A DNA stretch of 64,000 nucleotides from Cyclobacteriaceae bacterium (GCA_020832305.1 JAFIEV010000020.1:1-64000); one strand, 5' to 3'. Positions 1-9,820 are shown, counted from the stretch's first letter. Notes: generated by a model from the sequence alone, not told the origin. Numbers and translations are program-made.

Positions 1-282
1 ATTTGCGTTGCCTTCCGGACAATTATTCCACGAGCTCCACAATTTCAGCTTTCATTGCAAATTAAATGTAAACCTTTTCCAGGATCAAAATAAGATGTAA
101 ATTTATAATAGGATTAAGTATTCAACTGTAAACTTTTTTTAAGACGAGACATATGGCCAAAAAACCTATAGGGCTCCAAAAACCATCTCCAATCACCGAT
201 CACCCATCCCGGATCCCGCATTACGGATTACCCTTATCTGGCACAACAAGCTACCTGCTACGCGCTTACCCTTAATGCTTCC
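1..282. other. Left-edge non-coding stretch
   Basis: No convincing reading frame, RNA or repeat is visible here. It lies downstream of the sulfatase/rhamnosidase stop codon, and I see no clear GC-rich hairpin followed by a T-run that would terminate that gene. Confidence 0.5.
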
Positions 283-3200
283 TTAAAACGAATTCACTCT
301 CAACTCGACCAGGTTTTTTCCCGGAGACAATCGTATGGTGCCAAATGCCATATTTACAGACTTTCCATTGAGGGTAATACTGTCATTCGGTTTGGACTTT
401 AAGGTCAGTTCCCCGGAAACATTGGCGGGCAGTTCAATTTCATATCGCTGCATTCGACTGTTTACAAATTTGTAGGACGCCTTCACTATACCACCTAAAA
501 AGGGCACCTCGATTTCAGAAAATTGTAAACTACCCAACTGCGGCGCAATATTTACAATAGCAGCCCCTGGTTTTTGTGGTGCAATGCCCCACATCTTTCG
601 CGCGATCACATTACCGGGAACAGCGCCCCATGCGTGGTTCCAATCTGCATTGGGCTTGTATTTCATGTCCCAGGCTTCCAGGGTAATGGTCGAGCCTATG
701 GCAATCATATTCCACCAGCTTCTGTCGTGGGTAGCTGTCATCAATTCCAGGGCGTAATCATCCTCACCGGCATTGTACAGTCCATCGAGCAGGTATTGTG
801 CACCATAGACACTGCAGGCCATACCTCTCGTTTTGATAAAGGCAACCACCGAGGGAACATAGGCCTCCGGAACGATGTTAAAAGCCAGCGGCATCATATT
901 GGCATGCAAAGAGGCATGATCTGTACCTTCACCATCTATGTAAATCCCTCTTTCTCTATCCAGCAATATTGAATTAATGGCTTGCTTTACTTTTAAAGCC
1001 TGACTTTCGAAAGCAAGGGCTTCATCTGCTTTTCCCAGGAGCCGGGCAAATGCTGCCATAATCTCGAGGTTTCTGAAATGCAGACTATTGATGACCGTAT
1101 TAATGGGCTTAAATACATAACCATCGCGCTCACCTTCGGCGGTGGCGAGCTTCCAGCCGGTATCTTTTTGTGCCGGAGGCCAGTCTACAATATCCCGCAT
1201 TTTCGCGTTAGGATCTTTAAATCCAAGCTTTTTCATAAACTCAGGCGTAGCCAGTTCTGAACTGATGAGTCCATCCTCCCGGGCCAGCTCCATTAAGGTT
1301 TTATGCTTAAGCTCATCATAGTATTTTTCTATAAGCGCTGTATTTCCGGTGTACATATAGTCCTCAAAAAACATCAGCGCTACGTGCAGCTGCCATTCGG
1401 TAGGCCAGGTGGGGTATTCCATAAAGTATTCGATGGACCTGCGGCCAATGGCATACTCAGGGTCTACCGCATAATGACTCAATTGGTTGATGTAGGCATC
1501 GGCTTCATAAGGTATTCGTTCCCGGTCGCCATCGACATAAATACCTGCAAAGGAAGTGGCTTTCATGGAATATTTACACAAATCCCAGATTTGGTTGAGA
1601 ATGGTATCTGAACTGTTAAAGCTGCTCATATGCTCATCGAAATAGCCAAAATAGGCTAATTGAAATATATCTTCAGCGCCGGGCTGGTTCTTGAAATTTT
1701 CTAACTCGCAATAGCGAAATGGCAGCAAAATCGGTATGGAGTCAGGAAGCAAAACAGCCGGAGGAGTGGCATTTCTTTTGTCAGGCGCTATTTTTATGGT
1801 ATAACTGCTTTGCCTTGGATGCACCGGTACCTTTATTTCCTGATATCGGATATGTCCTTGTGGATTACGATTGATGCTGCCGTCTTCCAATTGCTCACCA
1901 ATACGCACAATAACCGTATCTCTTACGCGGGTGGTATATGAAAATTCAAGACTGGCAAAAGCTGCTTTACCAAAATCGATGAAATAGGCATTATTCCCTG
2001 TTTTTGAAATGCTTGAAGGGCTTATGCGCTCCAGTTGAAATATATTGGGCGTGGTAATTTGATCATGACGCTCATCGCTTAAACGAAAAGTCTGGTGATC
2101 TGAATACCTGCTCAGCCGGTTGTGCTGATCCCATATTCTCACCTTCCAGAAATATCTTTGTCCGGGTTTGAGGGCGGTGCCTGCATAGCTGATATTGTGA
2201 GACTGCCTGCTTCTTACGGCTCCACTGTTCCATACGTCACCAATATTTTTGTCTATATTTTCCCTGGATGACGCCACCAGTATTTGCCAGGCAGATTGAT
2301 AAACAGCCTGTACGGGGACCTGCCAGCCAAATACAGGGGCATCTGTCAATATTTTTACTTTGGAGGGCTCTCTGATAAACTCAATGCTGAGTCTCTCTGG
2401 CGCAGCGGTAGAATTATCTGCCTTTTCCGCGGTTAAGGCATCACAGGCCCGGCGCATTTTTGCCAGAATTTCGTGGTGTTTTTTACTGCCTGCCAGGTTC
2501 ACTATTTCATCAGGGTCATTTTTGATGTGGTACAGCTCTTCCACCGATTTATCATTGATGTAGCGAAAATATTTCCATTCAGCTGTGCGCAGGCCTTCAC
2601 TGGGGGGTATATTGGCAAATTCCCAAAGATGCTCAATAAGGATGGTATCTCTGTTAACTGTGGTGCTGGCTCCGCTGACGACGGGCTTTAAGCTTTTTCC
2701 CTGGTAGCTTTCAGGGATGTCGATGCCGGCATAATCGAGCAGGGTGGCAGGGATGTCGATGTTCAGGGCCATAAGATCCACATCCTGATGCAGGTTTGCC
2801 CGGGGGTCGTAGATGATCAGGGGTACTTTTATAGAATTTTCATACATCAGCCATTTTCCGGCCAATTGTCTTTCGCCTAAAAAATAGCCATTATCACCCA
2901 TAAGTATAATGATGGTGTTTTGATCCAGGCCTTTTTTCTTTAGCTGCTGTCTTATTTTGGCTATTTCCATGTCTATGCCCGCGATCATGCGGTAGTAGCC
3001 TTTCACACTGTGCTGATACTTTTCGGGGGTGTCAAACCGCCATGTCCATCTCAATCGGTTGAAGCCTGCTTTTACTGCCTCGGGCAAACTGTTAAAATAG
3101 GCATCGTCTGAATAAGGCGCTTTGGGGATTTCTATGTCTTGCAAAAGATGGTTGGTTTCATTTTGCCAGAAAAACTGCAGTTCGGCGGGGTCGTGCGCAT

Positions 3201-3810
3201 GGGGTGCGCTGAAGCTGAGCGAAAGGCAAAAGGGCCGCTCAGTATCGGATTGTTCAATAAAATCTAAGGCCTGCTGACCGGTATAGCGCGTAAGATGAAC
3301 GGTGTCGCCATCCAGGGTTTTATAAAAATAGCCCCTCCGGTCTTTAAAACTGTTATTTCTGTCGTAATCATCAAATACATCAAAAAATGATGCCGCATTG
3401 GCAAAGTTTACCCCCAGCTTTCCGAAAAAACCAGTGTGATATCCGGCATCTTTCATGATTCGGGGATAAGACATTTGCACGTATTCATCTTTTAGCGGGC
3501 CTGTCTGGAAATTATAGGCATGGGTGCGTTCATATAACCCACTTAAGATGCTGGCCCGGCTTCCGGCGCAGATGGGGGTGGTAACAAAGCCGTTTTTGAA
3601 GTAGGTGCCCTCTTGCGCCAGCTTATCCATCTCCGGTGTATGTGCCAGTGCATTGCCCGCATATCCCAGGGCATCCCATCGCTGGTCATCGGTAAGGATA
3701 AAGATGATGTTGGGCTTTTCACCATCATTTTGGAGATGGCTTTCATTGCTGCCATAGCAAATGAATGAGATCAGGTATGAGAAAAGTAACAGGGTAACAT
3801 TTAATTTCAT
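283..3810 (-). CDS. Secreted sulfatase / alpha-L-rhamnosidase (GH78) fusion
   Basis: A 1175-residue bifunctional enzyme. A hydrophobic signal peptide (about residues 1-20) is followed by a type I sulfatase domain (about 30-465). It shows the metal-binding DD at 41-42 and the maturation motif CAGSR at 81-85, whose Cys should become formylglycine. The second half (about 470-1175) is a GH78 alpha-L-rhamnosidase: an Fn3-like N-terminal part, the catalytic-loop motif DGDRERIPYEAD, a TLEAWD motif and a C-terminal beta domain. Sulfatase-GH78 fusions are known from ulvan-degradation loci, so the likely job is desulfation and release of rhamnose from a sulfated polysaccharide outside the cytoplasm. 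It is the last gene of a minus-strand cluster for hexarate catabolism. The third motif position is Gly, where Pro or Ala is usual. The ulvan assignment is inference. Confidence 0.9.
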   Translation of the reverse strand: MKLNVTLLLFSYLISFICYGSNESHLQNDGEKPNIIFILTDDQRWDALGYAGNALAHTPEMDKLAQEGTYFKNGFVTTPICAGSRASILSGLYERTHAYNFQTGPLKDEYVQMSYPRIMKDAGYHTGFFGKLGVNFANAASFFDVFDDYDRNNSFKDRRGYFYKTLDGDTVHLTRYTGQQALDFIEQSDTERPFCLSLSFSAPHAHDPAELQFFWQNETNHLLQDIEIPKAPYSDDAYFNSLPEAVKAGFNRLRWTWRFDTPEKYQHSVKGYYRMIAGIDMEIAKIRQQLKKKGLDQNTIIILMGDNGYFLGERQLAGKWLMYENSIKVPLIIYDPRANLHQDVDLMALNIDIPATLLDYAGIDIPESYQGKSLKPVVSGASTTVNRDTILIEHLWEFANIPPSEGLRTAEWKYFRYINDKSVEELYHIKNDPDEIVNLAGSKKHHEILAKMRRACDALTAEKADNSTAAPERLSIEFIREPSKVKILTDAPVFGWQVPVQAVYQSAWQILVASSRENIDKNIGDVWNSGAVRSRQSHNISYAGTALKPGQRYFWKVRIWDQHNRLSRYSDHQTFRLSDERHDQITTPNIFQLERISPSSISKTGNNAYFIDFGKAAFASLEFSYTTRVRDTVIVRIGEQLEDGSINRNPQGHIRYQEIKVPVHPRQSSYTIKIAPDKRNATPPAVLLPDSIPILLPFRYCELENFKNQPGAEDIFQLAYFGYFDEHMSSFNSSDTILNQIWDLCKYSMKATSFAGIYVDGDRERIPYEADAYINQLSHYAVDPEYAIGRRSIEYFMEYPTWPTEWQLHVALMFFEDYMYTGNTALIEKYYDELKHKTLMELAREDGLISSELATPEFMKKLGFKDPNAKMRDIVDWPPAQKDTGWKLATAEGERDGYVFKPINTVINSLHFRNLEIMAAFARLLGKADEALAFESQALKVKQAINSILLDRERGIYIDGEGTDHASLHANMMPLAFNIVPEAYVPSVVAFIKTRGMACSVYGAQYLLDGLYNAGEDDYALELMTATHDRSWWNMIAIGSTITLEAWDMKYKPNADWNHAWGAVPGNVIARKMWGIAPQKPGAAIVNIAPQLGSLQFSEIEVPFLGGIVKASYKFVNSRMQRYEIELPANVSGELTLKSKPNDSITLNGKSVNMAFGTIRLSPGKNLVELRVNSF

Positions 3811-4021
3811 GTGTATATCATTTGATCTTTAAGGTCACATGGAATCGCCAATTTATATTCATTCCACGGGGTGGACTCTGTGAATGGCGCTTTCATGTAC
3901 ATAAGAGTGTTTAAATTGCCAGAAGCCACCCGGTTGTTGGTCAGCTTATTTCGGGTAGGCCGATCATCTGGAGCAAACCCGGTTTCGCAATTAGCTTCAA
4001 TAATAGTAAAAACGTTTGAAA

Positions 4022-5350
4022 TCACCACCTGACTTTCTGAAATACCCACTCAGGATGGTATTTGCGCATCTCGGCTTCATCATCTCTTTTCTTAATTCCA
4101 CAGGCCAGGTAGTTTTCATGCAGGGTTTGAAGGGACGACCGATCCAATTCCACACCCAATCCCGGACCCTCCGGGACTGCTACAGATCCGTCGACGATCG
4201 GCAGTCGCCCACCGATGATTACATCCTCTGATTGCCATGGATAATGTGTATCTAAAGCATAAGGGACTTCCGGTAAGGCAGCGCCCAAATGGACCATAGC
4301 CGCCAGGGATATGCCCAGATGGCTGTTTGAGTGCATTGACAATCCTCTTCCAAAAGTTCTGCACATCCTCGAAAGCTCCATCGATGCCCGCAAGCCTCCC
4401 CAAAAATGATGATCACTTAAAATGATATCTTCAGATCCCAGTTGAATGCTTCGGGGTATTTCTTCAAAAGAAGTAGTACACATATTGGTGGCCAATGGAG
4501 TTTTTAATTTTTTCTTCAGCTGGGCCATATTTTCCTGCCCGCGGACAGGGTCCTCCAGATATTCCAGTATCCCTTCCATTTCAAGACCATATTTCAAAGC
4601 GGTTTCGGGCTTCCAGATGGCGTTGGGATCAAATCGCAAGGGTACGGCTTCCCCAAATTCCTCATACAAAGCCAGCATACAATCCGTTTCTAGCCGGGGT
4701 TCAAAAGCGCCACCTTTCAGTTTTATGGATTTAAAGCCAAAGGCATGGCACATAGCCCTGGCCTGTGCAACGATGCCATTGGGATCAATGGCTTCTTCCT
4801 GGCGGGCCGCTGCCCATCCCGTGGCCTGGGGATCTTTACCCTTTTCCAATACCCCACCCGCACCTTCGTATTTAAAAAACAAATAGGCGGCAAATGGCAC
4901 AGTATCACGCATTTTACCTCCCAGCAAATCAACGATGGGCCGGTTCTGCAATTTGCCGATAATGTCGAGACAGGCCACTTCCAGCGCACTGAAAACATGC
5001 ACCAATTTCCGCTGGTCCCAGGGGGCATCGCCTCTTTCCGAAGCGGTTTCCTGGCTGAAATGAGCTTCCAGGCTATGATTCAGTTGATTGAGATGATATG
5101 GATCGCTGCCAATGACCAATGACCTGGAATATTCAAGCGCTTGATCTATATCTGAATTGCCCGGAATCTCACTGATGCCGCTAATGCCATCGTCAGTAAC
5201 CAATTCCAGCACCGTTCGCAGCGCATACGGCGCATGGATGCCCGCGGCATTCAGCAAAGGCGGATCTGTAATGGCGATGGGCGTTATGTGCATTTCTTTG
5301 ATGATGGGCCCCGAGCGCTTTTTGTCCTTAATAAGCAGATGATTATGCAT
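4022..5350 (-). CDS. gudD: Glucarate dehydratase (enolase superfamily)
   Basis: Dehydrates D-glucarate (possibly also related hexarates) to 5-dehydro-4-deoxy-glucarate in the cytoplasm. Its 442 residues match the known 440-450 residue family. The enolase-superfamily active site is visible and GudD-like: K210 and K212 in IKLKGG, D241 in FDPNAIW, E266 in LEDP, N289 in ATNM, D313 in SDHHFW and H340 in MHSNSHLGISLA. Met20 (MHITPIAITD) is an alternative start close to where the family begins. It lies 31 bp downstream of the GarR gene on the same strand, and the aldolase and reductase that complete the pathway are in the same cluster. Substrate choice among glucarate, galactarate and idarate cannot be fixed from sequence. 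Confidence 0.88.
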   Translation of the reverse strand: MHNHLLIKDKKRSGPIIKEMHITPIAITDPPLLNAAGIHAPYALRTVLELVTDDGISGISEIPGNSDIDQALEYSRSLVIGSDPYHLNQLNHSLEAHFSQETASERGDAPWDQRKLVHVFSALEVACLDIIGKLQNRPIVDLLGGKMRDTVPFAAYLFFKYEGAGGVLEKGKDPQATGWAAARQEEAIDPNGIVAQARAMCHAFGFKSIKLKGGAFEPRLETDCMLALYEEFGEAVPLRFDPNAIWKPETALKYGLEMEGILEYLEDPVRGQENMAQLKKKLKTPLATNMCTTSFEEIPRSIQLGSEDIILSDHHFWGGLRASMELSRMCRTFGRGLSMHSNSHLGISLAAMVHLGAALPEVPYALDTHYPWQSEDVIIGGRLPIVDGSVAVPEGPGLGVELDRSSLQTLHENYLACGIKKRDDEAEMRKYHPEWVFQKVRW

Positions 5351-5381
5351 GTTGGTTTGTAATGATCAAAGTATTCGAAAA

Positions 5382-6254
5382 TTAAATATGTGAGAGTTGT
5401 TCCATAAGCATAGCGAGAGCACTGTGGTCATCCTCTCCCTGTCCTCCGGCGAGAAGGGCATCCATTTGAGCGGCCACCATGGCTGAGCCATATAAGGGCA
5501 CTGATAGTTCTTTGCCGGCTTCCAGGGCAATGTTCATATCTTTTCGGTGCAGCTTGATTTTAAAACCCGGTTTAAAATTCCTGTCGATAATGCGTTGCCC
5601 ATGCAGGTCTAAAATACGGCTTTGGGCAAATCCCCCCAAAAGGGCTTCTCTCATTTTCTCCAGGTTCACGCCTGCTTTTTTGGCCAGGGTAAACGATTCG
5701 GCTACTGCCTGTATGGTCATCCCTACGATCATCTGATTGCAGGCTTTGGTCATCTGGCCGGCACCGGCATCGCCGATCAATACAGCACTTTTGCCCATAA
5801 TGTCAAATAACGGCTTCACAAGATCAAAAGCCGCCTGACTACCCCCACACATGATGGAAAGGGTACCCGCCTCTGCGCCAACTTGTCCGCCTGAAACGGG
5901 CGCATCCAGGGCTTCAATGCCTTTTTTCTGCATGGCCGCATAGACTTCCTTCGCTGTGGCAGGCGCGATGGTCGACATGTCGATAAATACAGATCCTGAC
6001 TTTATGCCTTCCAAAACGCCGTCTTTTCCAAAGACCACTTCTTTTATCTCAGGAGAATCCGGCAGCATAGTAATGATAACATCAGCAGACGATGCAACTT
6101 CCTTGCATGTGGAAAGCACTTTGGCCCCATGTTTGCCAAGCTCCAGCGCTGCTTTATTTTTTTCTACAACAAACAATTCATAGTTGGCTTTAAGCAAATG
6201 CAAAGCCATGGGCTTACCCATGATTCCTAATCCAATAAATCCTACTTTTTTCAT
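5382..6254 (-). CDS. garR: 2-hydroxy-3-oxopropionate (tartronate semialdehyde) reductase
   Basis: Reduces tartronate semialdehyde to D-glycerate with NAD(P)H; this is the third step of glucarate/galactarate catabolism. The 290-residue protein has the beta-hydroxyacid dehydrogenase layout: Rossmann motif GLGIMG at 8-13, substrate-binding DAPVSGG near 118-123, and catalytic K170 in GQMTKACNQ, followed by the all-helical C-terminal domain. It sits between the UxuA-like gene and gudD on the same strand. The 131-bp gap upstream could hold a secondary promoter. Other members of the family use 3-hydroxyisobutyrate, but the GudD and GarL-type neighbours favour the GarR role. Confidence 0.9.
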   Translation of the reverse strand: MKKVGFIGLGIMGKPMALHLLKANYELFVVEKNKAALELGKHGAKVLSTCKEVASSADVIITMLPDSPEIKEVVFGKDGVLEGIKSGSVFIDMSTIAPATAKEVYAAMQKKGIEALDAPVSGGQVGAEAGTLSIMCGGSQAAFDLVKPLFDIMGKSAVLIGDAGAGQMTKACNQMIVGMTIQAVAESFTLAKKAGVNLEKMREALLGGFAQSRILDLHGQRIIDRNFKPGFKIKLHRKDMNIALEAGKELSVPLYGSAMVAAQMDALLAGGQGEDDHSALAMLMEQLSHI

Positions 6255-6385
6255 TATTCACTATGGTTTTTATGTGTAAAAGATTCCGCTTTTAGGGTTG
6301 GTAATATAAACATACAGAAGCTGCCAAAAAATATTTAATCCCTTATTTGCAAATTGGCTAACATCAAATTGCAAAACCTGTTGTA

Positions 6386-7564
6386 TTACACTTCTGATGA
6401 AACTGCCTGAAGTAAGGCACTGATGTGTCCATAGGCAAAGGCAAAAGCCTGCTCTTTTGCTCCCGGAGCATCGTGGTAAGGTACATGATCGGGCATAACC
6501 ATGCCATCGTAGTCTACATCCCTCAGTGCTCGCATGATAAGATAGAAATTCATATCGCCATTATCAGGATAGACTTCCTGAAAATTGTTCCATCCTCCTT
6601 TGATGTTTCTAAGGTGCACATTAAAGATTTGCTTTCTTTTTCCCACCCATTCAATAATGGGAAATATTTCATGTGCCGGATCTTTTAAACCTTCAGCAAT
6701 AGAGCCTATGCAAAAGTTGAAACCATGGGAGGGGCTGTCGTACAATTGGGCAAAGCGTTTAATCCCTTCGAATACATCCGGACTGTTCCATCGGGTGATG
6801 CCCCTGAAACCTGCCGGCATTGGAGGGTCTGCTATATGGTTGGCCAGCTTTACATTGTATTCCTCAGCTACTGGTAAAATTCTGTCGAGCAGATAGGTAA
6901 TTCTTTCAAAAATTTCGTCTACACCGACCTCGCCAGCCAAAGTTAGCTCTTGCGGGCTTTTGAGGGCTTCCTCATAATTCCAGGTGCTGTAAGAAGCAAA
7001 ACCCCTCGCCGGATCTGTGGTTTTTTGTGTGCGTACTACAGGAAGAATGGTAGTATTGTAATTCAACACTTTTATGCCGGTTTTGGCAGATACTTCGATC
7101 ATTTGCTGGATCATTTCTATTTCCCTGTCACGTTTAGGACTACGGCCAAGCATAATGTTTGGCATCTTTACGCGATCGATTCCTGCCGAAGTGAGCGGAA
7201 GGTGATAGGCATCTAAATGAATGCCATATTTTGCACAGGCTTCCTTTTTCAATAGGGAATCCTCCAGATCCCAGCCTTTCCCTTCAATGAATTTAGGCAT
7301 ATCACCATCGATATGAAAGACCCCATGCCTGGCCTTAAAAGACAGATTTTCCTCAGTGACTGCCCCATACTGGCAACCTAATTTCATCAGTACTTTCTTT
7401 GCCGGCTTTATTGCACCTTCCGGAGCTTTTTCCTGGCTTGATGTACAGCTGCTTAACGCTTGCGAAATGGCTATGGAGCCAAGGGATCCCGCTGAAAGTA
7501 GTTTGATAAATTTTCTTCTTTCAACATTCTCTGATTGGTTTTTCTGTGCGGAAGAAGGGTTCAT
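6386..7564 (-). CDS. Exported mannonate dehydratase-like TIM-barrel protein (Tat lipoprotein)
   Basis: A 392-residue protein of the UxuA-like TIM-barrel group. All four metal ligands known for mannonate dehydratases have counterparts: H243 in NHIADPP, C285 in FCIGS, H317 in VHLRN and D359 in MPDH. This supports a sugar-acid dehydratase rather than a degenerate barrel. The N-terminus carries a twin-arginine motif (RRKFIK from residue 16), a hydrophobic stretch and a lipobox LSSC ending at C40, so it is predicted to be exported folded and lipid-anchored, unlike cytoplasmic UxuA. It lies between the GntP permease (21-bp gap) and garR. If active it would convert an aldonate or uronate derivative outside the cytoplasm before uptake. 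The substrate is unknown. Confidence 0.78.
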   Translation of the reverse strand: MNPSSAQKNQSENVERRKFIKLLSAGSLGSIAISQALSSCTSSQEKAPEGAIKPAKKVLMKLGCQYGAVTEENLSFKARHGVFHIDGDMPKFIEGKGWDLEDSLLKKEACAKYGIHLDAYHLPLTSAGIDRVKMPNIMLGRSPKRDREIEMIQQMIEVSAKTGIKVLNYNTTILPVVRTQKTTDPARGFASYSTWNYEEALKSPQELTLAGEVGVDEIFERITYLLDRILPVAEEYNVKLANHIADPPMPAGFRGITRWNSPDVFEGIKRFAQLYDSPSHGFNFCIGSIAEGLKDPAHEIFPIIEWVGKRKQIFNVHLRNIKGGWNNFQEVYPDNGDMNFYLIMRALRDVDYDGMVMPDHVPYHDAPGAKEQAFAFAYGHISALLQAVSSEV

Positions 7565-7585
7565 TTTTTATGATTTTTGAATAGG

Positions 7586-9031
7586 TTAAACCAATGGAAA
7601 GATTTTAGCTGCCAGCATGATGACGGCAAGTCCTGCAAAACCCATAATGGTAAGCAATGGAGAGAAAGTTCTTAAAGCCTCCTTTTCTGTAAGGTTACTC
7701 ATTTTGCATACAATCCAGAATCCACTGTCATTCATCCAGGGCACCAGCTTGGAGCCACAGGCTATGGAAAGGCCCAGGTACAATTGGTGATACTCTAAAT
7801 TGACCTGAGACATGCCTGCCATTATTCCTGAAGCAGTAATCATAGCCACGGTAGCGGATCCTTGTGCTGTGCGAACCAGTGCTGTAATGAAAAAGGCCAG
7901 GGGGATGAGCGCCATTTGGTAACTGGCCGTAAGTTCGGCTATGCGAAAGCTTATGCCGGTTTGCTGGAGCATGGCACCAAAAGCGCCACCTGAGGCTGTA
8001 ATTAAAATAATATAACCGCCACTGGTCAATGCCGCCTGTACTGCCGAAACCAGGGCATCTTTCTCCTTGCTTTTTTGAAGAACCACGGTAAGTAAGGCCG
8101 CTAAACCACCCAAAACCAGAGCGAGGTTCTTTTCCCCAAGAAATGAGATACTCCGGAGCAGTCCACTGGCCATGCCCTCACTTTTTTGCATTTCGATCAA
8201 TACAGGAAATGTATCCATGGCGGCCCTGGCACTGATCAGAAATAAAGGGATAAAAATGGGCAACAGCGATAGTGAAATCGATGGCAATTCACGGCTGCTG
8301 CCTTCTGCCAAAGATTTTATTTCATTCAATGGGGCATCCAATGAATCCCTTAGTGGTATTTCCCATTGTTTATTGGCCCAAACGGCAAAAAAATAGCCAA
8401 CGATTATGGTCACCAGTCCGACTAAAAAACCGCCAATCATCATCATTCCGATGGGGATGTTCATTTCCACCACTAAAAATAACGGACCCGGGGTAGGGGG
8501 AACCAGTGAATTGGCCATAGCAGCGCCAGCCGTAATGCACAATACTAGAAGCAGATAGCTTTTCTTCAATCGAATGGACATCGCTTTGGCCAAGGGTATC
8601 ATGAGATAAAAAACCGTATCGAAAAATACAGGGATACCCAAAAAAAAGCTGCTGCTCAGAAAGGCAAGGGGTGCTTTCTTTTCCCCTGTCAAGCCTAAGA
8701 TGGCACGTACGATTCTTTCCGCGGCACCACTTACCAGCATGCATTTGCCAATGATGGCTGCCATGGCAATCAAAATACCAATTTGGCCGGCGGTTGTTCC
8801 AAAGGCCTTGGCCACGCGGTCGCCAATGGGGCTATGGGCCAATGCCCGGGCATTTTCCGGTGAAAAGCCTTTGGCCAAGGCAAATTCCATGATAGCACTG
8901 ACCGGTGTCATCCATGCTACTGTAAATGCGGCTAAAATAAGGGCCAGAAATGGATTGAGCCTGAAGCCAATGATACCCCCAACTACAATTAAAATTCCAA
9001 CCAATAATAAAAGAAACGGATCCTGCAGCAT
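7586..9031 (-). CDS. GntP-family gluconate/sugar-acid permease
   Basis: A 481-residue inner-membrane transporter with about 12 hydrophobic segments. Family signatures are visible in FLGIPVFFDTVFYLMIPL and the SLVPPTPGPL loop. GntP proteins import gluconate and related aldonates or hexarates with protons. It starts 9 bp after the aldolase gene stops and is followed within 21 bp by the exported dehydratase. This placement suggests it imports the sugar acid that the dehydratase and GudD act on. The exact substrate (glucarate, gluconate or a deoxy-keto acid) is inference. Confidence 0.88.
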   Translation of the reverse strand: MLQDPFLLLLVGILIVVGGIIGFRLNPFLALILAAFTVAWMTPVSAIMEFALAKGFSPENARALAHSPIGDRVAKAFGTTAGQIGILIAMAAIIGKCMLVSGAAERIVRAILGLTGEKKAPLAFLSSSFFLGIPVFFDTVFYLMIPLAKAMSIRLKKSYLLLVLCITAGAAMANSLVPPTPGPLFLVVEMNIPIGMMMIGGFLVGLVTIIVGYFFAVWANKQWEIPLRDSLDAPLNEIKSLAEGSSRELPSISLSLLPIFIPLFLISARAAMDTFPVLIEMQKSEGMASGLLRSISFLGEKNLALVLGGLAALLTVVLQKSKEKDALVSAVQAALTSGGYIILITASGGAFGAMLQQTGISFRIAELTASYQMALIPLAFFITALVRTAQGSATVAMITASGIMAGMSQVNLEYHQLYLGLSIACGSKLVPWMNDSGFWIVCKMSNLTEKEALRTFSPLLTIMGFAGLAVIMLAAKIFPLV

Positions 9032-9040
9032 ATAAAAGAA

Positions 9041-9820
9041 TTATTTGGGCATTGAAGTATTTTTCATCTGATTCAGTGTTTTGGCCAGTTCAGCGGCGCC
9101 GTTGGCAACAAAAGTGGCATCAGATCCACAGGCGATCAATTGTATGCCCATCTGCTGATACTTTGCAAAATCCTTTGGATCGAATATCAAAATACCGGTG
9201 GCTTTTCCCGCTTTTTGGGCTGCTTGTACCGTTTTTTGCAGGGCTTCAATAAAAAGAGGATGATCCAATTGGCCGTAAATACCCAATGCCATAGATAAAT
9301 CAGCAGGTCCTATAAACAGTACATCCACCCCATCAAGACCGGCGATGGCTTCTAAATCTGTCAGTGCTTCCAGGGTTTCTATTTGTATGATACCCAGGAT
9401 ATCCTCTTTGGTATTTGCCCTGTAGTTATCGAAGTTTTTGCCAAAGCCGGTAGCGCGTACCATTTTAGCCACGCCTCTGAATCCTGATGGGGGATAATGC
9501 ATACCTTGTACAGCGGCCCTGGCCTCCTGCACGTTTTGTATACGCGGACACATAATGCCTTCAGGCCCCAGGTCAAGAACGCGGTGTATTCTTTCTCTGG
9601 CGGCACTTTCTACCCTGACAATGGCTGATGCCTTCGTATGCGCCAGGGCCTGAAGCTGATGCAACAGATCTTTTGGCTCACCGGCACCGTGTTCCAGGTC
9701 TATTAATACCCAATCAAATCCGGCAAGGCCAACGATTTCGGCAGTTATTGAACTGCCCAGGTTTAACCAACAGCCGCTCAGTGTTTCTCCAGCCAGGAGT
9801 CTTCTTTTTAATCCTTTCAT
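9041..9820 (-). CDS. garL: HpcH/HpaI-family 2-keto-3-deoxy sugar-acid aldolase
   Basis: Predicted class II aldolase cleaving 5-keto-4-deoxy-glucarate to pyruvate and tartronate semialdehyde. The 259 residues (usual length about 255) show the family motifs WVLIDLEHG near residue 36, the QIET metal-ligand segment near 146 and GPADLS near 176. Together with GudD and GarR it completes the three-step hexarate pathway to pyruvate and glycerate. It is the first gene of the minus-strand cluster, so the main promoter should lie above 9820. The relative YfaU/RhmA acts on 2-keto-3-deoxy-L-rhamnonate. That alternative is worth keeping in mind because the cluster ends with a rhamnosidase. Confidence 0.85.
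   Translation of the reverse strand: MKGLKRRLLAGETLSGCWLNLGSSITAEIVGLAGFDWVLIDLEHGAGEPKDLLHQLQALAHTKASAIVRVESAARERIHRVLDLGPEGIMCPRIQNVQEARAAVQGMHYPPSGFRGVAKMVRATGFGKNFDNYRANTKEDILGIIQIETLEALTDLEAIAGLDGVDVLFIGPADLSMALGIYGQLDHPLFIEALQKTVQAAQKAGKATGILIFDPKDFAKYQQMGIQLIACGSDATFVANGAAELAKTLNQMKNTSMPK

Noticed and set aside
3807-4049. 80-codon minus-strand frame between gudD and the sulfatase gene
   Set aside because: It has no family features and overlaps both neighbours' ends. It looks like chance coding in a 211-bp spacer.
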